From: Candidatus Poribacteria bacterium
Lineage (GTDB): Bacteria; Poribacteria; WGA-4E; UBA9662
DNA: 12,494 bases
NCBI GenBank assembly: GCA_002729015.1
Contig: PBVO01000108.1
Coordinates: forward strand, 55,393-67,886
Direction of reading: 5' to 3'
A program made the position numbers and the translations under genes. The notes beneath the pieces were generated by a model. The model was not told the DNA's origin and made no database searches. It was given only the letters and a program-made list of their open reading frames with translations. Below, piece by piece: positions 7,946 through 12,494 of the stretch. Positions within the stretch are counted from its first letter, which is position 1; each line of letters starts with the position of its first letter.

Positions 7946-8292
7946 ACATAGATTGATAAATAGTAAAAAGACAATCAGTTTAACGATTCTTGTTCTAGAT
8001 TGGTACGAGAACAGTAACTACCCTTTAAAGAAGATTCGCCACTCCATAATACTGAACAAATCGATGCCTGGGCGGGTTGATATAAACCAATTTAGCCGAA
8101 TGATAAATTTCAGCATATACTACTACAACCTAGGTTCTATCAGTATGGAATAAAACATAGATCATAAAAAGAGAAGTTAATCTATTTTTAGATCTTGGGA
8201 TAACTTGTGAAATATTGAGATAATTGGAGGCGATAACCATTTAGCGAGCCTAGATTATCTCGATTCGACGGTCGGTTTAGATTATATATCAT
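7946..8292. other. 347-base non-coding gap with leader region of the second PhyH gene
   Basis: No gene is supported here. A 75-codon frame starting inside the dehydrogenase gene (7926-8153) has no ribosome site and no recognisable content. The right end holds a 51-base hairpin (8214-8264) and three GATAA words (8199, 8219, 8232) with one reverse copy (8255), so it is probably the promoter and leader of the PhyH gene at 8293. A weak 6-bp hairpin (7991-8013) is the only other structure seen. Confidence 0.5.
8214..8264 (+). promoter_or_regulatory. Leader hairpin or operator ahead of the second PhyH gene
   Basis: 8214-8224 pairs with 8254-8264 in 11 bp (core GAGATAAT/ATTATCTC, one G-U). An inner AGGC/GCCT helix (8228-8231 with 8248-8251) continues it. 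The structure ends 28 bases before the ATG at 8293. It could be an operator with inverted half-sites or a leader RNA fold. It does not match a riboswitch class I know. Confidence 0.35.
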
Positions 8293-9051
8293 ATGACGTT
8301 ACATGAAGTAGTTAGGCACTTGGATGTTTATGGTTATTGTCTGATAGAAAATCTGATCTCCCCCTCAAAATGCGATCAGATGGCTGAAAAATATTTCCAG
8401 CTTCATCGTCACCCTGACTTTCGTCCTCACTTTCAGAGTGCTGCCGAAATTGGCGGAGTTAATCAGACATTATTCGGCACAATCAATAAAGATGAAATGT
8501 GTTGGGACTGCATTACCCATCCAGATGTTCTAGGCGTTGTTCGACATTTTCTTGGACCAAATGCACGATTGGGAGAAGCTTGCACTAAATGGATTAAGCC
8601 TGGTGCACCGATGGCGGAAATTCATGTCGACTCCACCCAAGACCTTTTCGAACCCTTTCCTAATAAGCCATGGATAATTAATTCGATGTGGATGATAACA
8701 GATTTCACTACCGAAAATGGGGCAACCGTTTTTGTTCCAATGAGTCACAAATCTAGAAGGTACCCATTCAGCATAAGTTCCGAAGATATCCGTATCTGCT
8801 CGGTCCCTGCTTCCCGAGGATCGGTGGTACTATGGCAAGGAGGTACTTGGCACAGTAGCGGTGCCAATATAAGTCGGGATCAACAGAGAATGGGTTTAAA
8901 TGTTGCTTACTATCCTGCTTGGTGGAATTGCGCTCGGGAAGGCGGACACCAACCGGTCTTTCCGGAGGTCTTTGAACGGATGCCATTGGACCTTCAAGAT
9001 CTATGCAGGTACAAAGTTGGACATCTCCGATCCGATGTTTATGAAGAATAA
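8293..9051 (+). CDS. Second PhyH-family Fe(II)/2-oxoglutarate oxygenase
   Basis: A 252-residue cytoplasmic protein of the phytanoyl-CoA dioxygenase family. Evidence: iron ligands H111 and D113 in AEIHVDSTQ; the family signature TDFTTENGATVFVPMSHK (136-153); distal iron histidine H187 in GGTWHSSGAN; and R199 twelve residues later (QQRMGLNVAYYPAW), placed to bind 2-oxoglutarate. The N-terminus (VVRHLDVYGYCLIENLISP) is the normal family start. It differs strongly from the PhyH protein at 104-952 in the middle region and in the loop after the H-x-D, so the two are not recent duplicates and probably have different substrates. No clear ribosome site precedes the ATG; the hairpin at 8214-8264 lies just upstream. 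It ends 59 bases from the convergent GH5 gene, and I see no good terminator in that gap. It may share a pathway with the aldolase and dehydrogenase on the same strand, but the 347-base gap argues for its own promoter. Confidence 0.9.
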   Translation: MTLHEVVRHLDVYGYCLIENLISPSKCDQMAEKYFQLHRHPDFRPHFQSAAEIGGVNQTLFGTINKDEMCWDCITHPDVLGVVRHFLGPNARLGEACTKWIKPGAPMAEIHVDSTQDLFEPFPNKPWIINSMWMITDFTTENGATVFVPMSHKSRRYPFSISSEDIRICSVPASRGSVVLWQGGTWHSSGANISRDQQRMGLNVAYYPAWWNCAREGGHQPVFPEVFERMPLDLQDLCRYKVGHLRSDVYEE

Positions 9052-9110
9052 CTATTCTGTTTTTTCAGACCACAAGTTGGAGGCCAAGAAAAAATAATAC
9101 TCATCCTGAA

Positions 9111-10145
9111 TTAATTACTCTGATGATCTGTTAATAGAGACTGTAGAAGAGGTACTCTCCAGTCATTTCTTTCTCGGTCATAAACTCCAAACCCAGCCCC
9201 AAACTCCCAGTAAGACCAAGAAAAATTATATTTTTCAGCATGATGCCTGACTGCAGTTGTCCATTTGATTCTTGATTGTTCATCGGCTTTGCTATAGGCT
9301 CCAAACTCACCTAAGAAGACTGGTACTCCGTTTATGTTGGCCCATTCTGCAGCTTTCGTAAAATCTGACTCAATTTTTGATGTTTGCTTGCTTGTTCCTT
9401 TCCATTCACGACCTAACCACTTGTCACTGTTATTTACCCATTCGGCTCCTTGATGAGTAAAGTGAAAAGGTTCGTAGTAATGAACGGTCAAAATCACATT
9501 GTCATCAGGTAATTTTAATTTATCCAAATCAGCGGAAATATGATTCCAATTGCTCGGTCCAATAATTAGGGTTCTATCAGGATTAGTCTTTCGAATGACG
9601 GAGGTACACTCATTCAGAATTTGATTCCATAAAATCGAGTCTAGCCTTCCATTTGGTTCATTCAGTAATTCGAAAAAGACAGACTCAGGTGCATCTTTGA
9701 AGAATGAAGCAATCTGCTGCCAAATCTTGATGAATCGATCCCTATGCGCCAATGGTGACGCAAATAGTTCCATGTAGTGATGCATGTTAATCACGATCGC
9801 TAAATCATTTTGGATTGATTGATCCACGACCCATTTCACGCGATCCAGAAATAGTGGGTCGACTAAGAAGGGATTGTCTTTTTTGGCATGAGCTGACCAT
9901 CGAACTGGTAATCTTACTGCAGTAAAACCAGCGGACTTGATAGTAGGAAAATATTCTGATTCAATAACCATTCCCCAATCTCCCTCCACAGGCGCTTCCA
10001 ATGCGTTACCCAAATTAATTGTTCGGCGAAGTTGCTGATTTCTTCGGAATGGATCAGTACCTTGAACAATTTTATTGTCAGCATTGATACAAAAAGGAAG
10101 TAATGCAAAAACAAATGCAACAAACCAGATAATTAGTCTATTCAT
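9111..10145 (-). CDS. Secreted GH5-family glycoside hydrolase (cellulase/endoglucanase type)
   Basis: A 344-residue exported enzyme; residues 1-22 are a signal peptide (hydrophobic LIIWFVAFVFALLPFCI, cut near NA). The mature part is a single GH5 TIM barrel with no binding module. GH5 active-site residues are all visible: R78 (AVRLPVRW), the HH pair 122-123 (NMHHY), N162 and acid/base E163 in LNEP, H222 and Y224 (VHYYEP), nucleophile E280 (FLGEFGAY) and W313 (SYWEFG). GRTINLGNALE-like text at 41-50 is the usual start of the barrel in cellulase-type members. Retaining cleavage of beta-1,4-glucan is the default prediction; mannan or related glycans are also possible in this family. AAGGA (10152-10156) lies 6 bases before the ATG and supports the start. 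The gene is co-directional with the GspC/PilP-like and esterase genes, which fits extracellular polysaccharide attack. A 12-base repeat occurs twice in its upstream region. Confidence 0.93.
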   Translation of the reverse strand: MNRLIIWFVAFVFALLPFCINADNKIVQGTDPFRRNQQLRRTINLGNALEAPVEGDWGMVIESEYFPTIKSAGFTAVRLPVRWSAHAKKDNPFLVDPLFLDRVKWVVDQSIQNDLAIVINMHHYMELFASPLAHRDRFIKIWQQIASFFKDAPESVFFELLNEPNGRLDSILWNQILNECTSVIRKTNPDRTLIIGPSNWNHISADLDKLKLPDDNVILTVHYYEPFHFTHQGAEWVNNSDKWLGREWKGTSKQTSKIESDFTKAAEWANINGVPVFLGEFGAYSKADEQSRIKWTTAVRHHAEKYNFSWSYWEFGAGFGVYDRERNDWRVPLLQSLLTDHQSN

Positions 10146-10168
10146 GGATATTCCTTGGTTTTATAAGC

Positions 10169-10180
10169 ATCCTATCCAAC
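10169..10180. repeat. 12-base direct repeat, copy 1, upstream of the GH5 gene
   Basis: ATCCTATCCAAC (- strand: GTTGGATAGGAT), 24-35 bases upstream of the GH5 start codon. It is identical to 10299-10310, exactly 130 bases away. It is a candidate binding site for a regulator of the GH5 gene. Confidence 0.5.
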
Positions 10181-10298
10181 AATGAGATTCATCGTAAGAA
10201 GACATTAATCTAAAAAATATGGAAAACTGAAGGGAAATAGTTAGGTAAATGATGAATGCGCTTTAGTTGTGAATGTAAACCTTATCACCCTATATTTT

Positions 10299-10310
10299 AT
10301 CCTATCCAAC
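10299..10310. repeat. 12-base direct repeat, copy 2, upstream of the GH5 gene
   Basis: Second identical copy of ATCCTATCCAAC, in the same orientation, in the intergenic region between the GspC/PilP-like gene and the GH5 gene. CTATCCAA recurs at 5800-5807 in the divergent cytochrome/aldolase region. Confidence 0.5.
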
Positions 10311-10421
10311 GAAAATAGTATCAGAGGTTACACGATACTCACTCAGGATTTAATCGGTATTCTTACTTTACTGGTGTAAAAACAAAAAGATAGATTTTGC
10401 AAGATGGGAATGGCTAAATGG

Positions 10422-11108
10422 TCATTCTTTATCAGACATTATTCCCCTAGCTGCTGCTCCTATTTCCCTTCTAGCTTCTTCCGGCAAAGAACGAAATTTG
10501 TCACTTCTAACTGCTTCCATGATAGCTTGGCGTGAAGCGCCACGAAAATAGCCACTCCACCCTTCGACTGCTTGCTTTATCTTCTGTCTATTCCACTTTC
10601 CTCCGGACTTGGAGTTTTTTCCACCTTTATCTTCCCTGCTCTTTCGCTTTTCTCTTTCTTCTCTCTCTTCCCGTCCACCTTTCTCTCCACGACCTCTTCT
10701 CCCTTCTTTCTCCCCTTTATCACTGCTGAGTCTTAAAAATTGAACCCATGATCCAGTAAGATCAATAACTTTACCTGCTTGATTTAGACTAACTTGACTG
10801 GATTCTATTTTGACAACCTTAGATGATGTGATTTCATCACCTAGTCCCACATAATAAATTCTGTTAGAAACGCTTTCCCGAATTAGAGCTTTGGGCAGTC
10901 CATTTTCTGGGATTTTAGTCGCTAATAACTCATATTTAGGACCTTTGTTAGGAGGTTGCCAGCCAAGTGGCCGAAATAAATTAAACTGCTGAATCGCCTG
11001 ATAATATGCCTCATCGTCAGATCTATTTTGAGCACTGAGTTGAAATATCATAAAGAAACTGAGTAAAAGGATCGTTATCAATACGTTTTTTTTCATCTTC
11101 TTATCCAT
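10422..11108 (-). CDS. GspC/PilP-like anchored or exported protein with charged linker and C-terminal WxxYFR segment
   Basis: A 228-residue protein with no confident family assignment. Residues 1-26 are a basic start (MDKKMKKN) and a hydrophobic stretch ending LSAQ: a signal peptide or N-terminal anchor. Residues about 42-118 resemble the small beta homology region of type II secretion GspC and type IV pilus PilP (FNLFRPLG, KALIRES, IYYVGLGDEI, VVKIESSQVSLNQAGK). That match is by pattern only. Residues 131-171 are a low-complexity linker of R, K, E and G. The end (184-224) is a predicted helical segment with W184, YFR 187-189, KF 204-205, LPE 208-210 and AA 219-220, nearly the same as one in the neighbouring esterase. 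Translation may start at M5 (11096) instead: neither ATG has a good ribosome site. It lies 267 bases after the esterase gene and 276 before the GH5 gene, same strand. A bridging or anchoring role is inference. Confidence 0.85.
   Translation of the reverse strand: MDKKMKKNVLITILLLSFFMIFQLSAQNRSDDEAYYQAIQQFNLFRPLGWQPPNKGPKYELLATKIPENGLPKALIRESVSNRIYYVGLGDEITSSKVVKIESSQVSLNQAGKVIDLTGSWVQFLRLSSDKGEKEGRRGRGEKGGREEREEREKRKSREDKGGKNSKSGGKWNRQKIKQAVEGWSGYFRGASRQAIMEAVRSDKFRSLPEEARREIGAAARGIMSDKE
10437..10559 (-). other. WxxYFR segment, copy A (C-terminus of the GspC/PilP-like protein)
   Basis: Encodes residues 184-224. It aligns without gaps to copy B (12306-12428) with 17 of 41 identical residues: W, YFR, AS, Q, I, KF, LPE, EI and AA. 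A conserved WxxQK lies 12 residues before it (W172). Two to three amphipathic helices are likely. I do not recognise it as a named domain. Confidence 0.65.
10631..10718. repeat. Polypyrimidine/polypurine tract encoding the charged linker
   Basis: On the + strand, 81 of 88 bases are pyrimidine, with two uninterrupted 26-base runs (10647-10672 and 10693-10718). The - strand purines encode the Arg/Lys/Glu/Gly linker. Such tracts slip easily during replication and can form triplex DNA, so linker length may vary between strains. Confidence 0.8.
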
Positions 11109-11375
11109 ATCTATAGTGATTATTCTTGTAGTCTAATTTGATTAATCTGCTACTGACTATAATTTCAATGTACCTAGACTTTGATCTTAGTGTATATTTA
11201 TTTGGATTAATTTGACAGGCTGGTTGATTCTCGATTTTTCGCCTAATCATTAGCAGTAAAAGCTCCTTAATTATTAAACAGCTCACTCGAACTATATAGA
11301 AAAGGTCGGAACTTAAATTCCTCATCAGACCAGTTACTTTTATTCCAAAGGTATTTAATTAAGGATCATAGATAT

Positions 11376-12494
11376 CTACTCATGTTGTCTTAATCCATTA
11401 ATGTCGTATTGTGAAACAAAATCCCAAATTAGACGACTAATATTGGACCCCTGGTAACTTATCTGAGGCCAGTGGTTTCCCTCTATGATTTTATAATGTT
11501 CTACTGACACTTGATTCCTACCATTTTTATAGGAATAATGCTCTACTTTGGTTTCACCATATTCCAAACTGTTTTTCTTAGCGTACGCTGAAGATTCTAT
11601 TTTTTTGCTATCATTTGTAAAAACGTTGGTATCTGGGACTTTGTCAGTTGAATTAAATTCAATCCAATAATCAATCATTTGGTCAATAGACAGAGCATAT
11701 CCTTCAATCCCTTCATAAGGAACGATCTGGTCTTCTGTACCGTGAAAAATTATCACCGCTGTTGGATGTATTGGTCGGTGATGCTTAATTATTTCTGTCG
11801 ACATAAATCCTGCAATAGAAGCTACAGCCGCAATTTTATTACTTAAATAGCAAGATAGCGAATTAGCCAGAAAAGCACCATTGGAATAACCACAAGCATA
11901 AATTCTCTTTGAATCGATACTGTAGTTGGAAAATATTTCGTCGATCAAGGCAGAGGTGAAACCCAAGTCATCAACATCACTCTTATTATGTTTAGCCGAT
12001 TTGGGCTGATGGTTCCAGTGCGAACGTTTTTTTTCTCCTAAAGAGGAACCCTGAGGACCGACTAATATAAATCCTTCTGTTTCTGCTATTTTTTGCATGT
12101 CTGAGAAAATCAAACCTCCACCAGCACTACCACCAAATCCATGAAAATGGAGTAAAAGTGGGACCTCTAATACTTCATCATAAGAAGAGGGGATATAAAC
12201 AGTATAATCGCGTTCGAGGTTGTCATAGGTCAGTTTTCTAGTGAATAAGCCTCGATTAGCTGGAGCAATTTTAACTAGATTGTCTTCGTTAATTGACTTT
12301 TTTATTAGGTAACTCTGAGCCGCGATTTGGATTTCTTTTTTGACATTTTCTGGTAGATTTTGAAATTTTTCATTTGTGATCGATTGGCGAATTTGTTGTT
12401 CGGAGGCAGTACGAAAATAATTGATCCAATCTTTGGCTAATTCAATTGGCTGCTTCTGTTTTATCCAATATTCTCTGGGAGGTGTTGCCCACAA
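11376..12494 (-). CDS. LpqC/PHB-depolymerase-like (CE1-type) esterase, N-terminus beyond the window
   Basis: 372 residues visible; the frame runs off the window edge, so the true start and any signal peptide are not seen. The first visible codon is TTG and should not be taken as the start. Residues 23-63 hold the helical WxxYFR segment shared with the next gene. From about 80 onward is an alpha/beta-hydrolase of the polyhydroxybutyrate depolymerase/feruloyl esterase group (COG3509-like): oxyanion loop HFHGFGGS (116-123), nucleophile S204 in GYSNG, acid D255 in HGTEDQIVPYEG, and catalytic H341 in EGNHWPQ. The triad is complete. Such enzymes hydrolyse ester bonds in polyesters or release acyl groups from polysaccharide. 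With a GH5 enzyme encoded downstream on the same strand, removal of esters from a plant or algal glycan is the more attractive role, by inference. Export is likely from family and context. Confidence 0.88.
   Translation of the reverse strand: MWATPPREYWIKQKQPIELAKDWINYFRTASEQQIRQSITNEKFQNLPENVKKEIQIAAQSYLIKKSINEDNLVKIAPANRGLFTRKLTYDNLERDYTVYIPSSYDEVLEVPLLLHFHGFGGSAGGGLIFSDMQKIAETEGFILVGPQGSSLGEKKRSHWNHQPKSAKHNKSDVDDLGFTSALIDEIFSNYSIDSKRIYACGYSNGAFLANSLSCYLSNKIAAVASIAGFMSTEIIKHHRPIHPTAVIIFHGTEDQIVPYEGIEGYALSIDQMIDYWIEFNSTDKVPDTNVFTNDSKKIESSAYAKKNSLEYGETKVEHYSYKNGRNQVSVEHYKIIEGNHWPQISYQGSNISRLIWDFVSQYDINGLRQHE
12306..12428 (-). other. WxxYFR segment, copy B (N-terminal to the esterase domain)
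   Basis: Encodes residues 23-63 of the visible part of the esterase protein: W23, YFR 26-28, AS 30-31, KF 43-44, LPE 47-49, EI 54-55 and AA 58-59. The preceding W10 with IKQK matches WNRQK before copy A, so the shared unit is probably nearer 53 residues. Confidence 0.65.

Noticed and set aside
7926..8153. 75-codon open frame overlapping the end of the dehydrogenase gene.
   Set aside because: No ribosome site, no recognisable domain, and composition like the surrounding AT-rich non-coding DNA.
9052..9110. T-run and A-run (TTTTTTC ... GAAAAAA) between the convergent PhyH and GH5 genes.
   Set aside because: The runs are in the wrong order for an intrinsic terminator on either strand and the interior does not form a GC stem.
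10532..10729. Leu/Ser-rich frame on the + strand that looks like a membrane peptide.
   Set aside because: It is the antisense reading of the purine-rich linker tract in the real - strand gene.
11101..11325. 74-codon frame on the - strand between the esterase and the GspC/PilP-like gene.
   Set aside because: No ribosome site or family resemblance; it overlaps the start of the next gene by a few bases only by frame coincidence.

Overview
The window is AT-rich bacterial DNA. It carries a planctomycete-type cytochrome c protein (PSCyt1/DUF1549/DUF1553) with an inserted LamG fold, a small secreted LamG protein, two phytanoyl-CoA-dioxygenase-family (PhyH) oxygenases and several secreted hydrolases. 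This gene mix is typical of heterotrophic, often marine or sponge-associated bacteria of the Planctomycetes/Verrucomicrobia/Lentisphaerae group or of Candidatus Poribacteria. I lean weakly toward a Poribacteria-like genome, because PhyH and short LamG proteins are abundant there, but no phylogenetic marker is present to settle it. I see no rRNA, tRNA, CRISPR array or transposase.

Left part (1-5.9 kb): a PhyH oxygenase on the + strand (104-952) converges on a secreted LamG protein on the - strand (1163-1981). A long inverted repeat that looks like a two-way terminator lies between them. Behind a 509-base non-coding stretch is a 1068-residue secreted di-haem-type PSCyt1/DUF1549/LamG/DUF1553 protein (- strand, 2491-5697). 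Its usual DUF1501 partner is not in the window.

Middle part (5.9-9.1 kb): three + strand genes follow. They are an HpcH/HpaI-type pyruvate aldolase, a malate/L-lactate-type (Ldh_2) NAD(P)-dependent 2-oxoacid dehydrogenase, and a second PhyH oxygenase. They look like a cytoplasmic set for breaking down small hydroxy- or keto-acids. The spacers are 149 and 347 bases, so one tight operon is not proven.

Right part (9.1-12.5 kb): three - strand genes for exported or anchored proteins. In transcription order they are a CE1/PHB-depolymerase-like (LpqC-type) esterase cut by the window edge, a GspC/PilP-like protein with a highly charged linker, and a GH5 endoglucanase-type glycosidase. An esterase plus a GH5 enzyme suggests attack on esterified polysaccharide outside the cytoplasm. 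The sugar-acid enzymes of the middle part could use the products, but that link is inference.

The most notable observation is a roughly 41-residue helical segment (WxxYFRxAS ... KFxxLPE ... EIxxAA) that occurs both at the C-terminus of the GspC/PilP-like protein and ahead of the esterase domain in the neighbouring gene. The copies align without gaps at 17 of 41 identical positions. I do not recognise it as a named domain; it may be an uncharacterised docking or anchoring module. Secondary observations are a 12-base direct repeat pair upstream of the GH5 gene, stacked palindromes before the LamG gene, a 13-base sequence shared by the leaders of two secreted-protein genes, a hairpin leader before the second PhyH gene, and an 88-base nearly pure polypurine/polypyrimidine tract inside the GspC/PilP-like gene.
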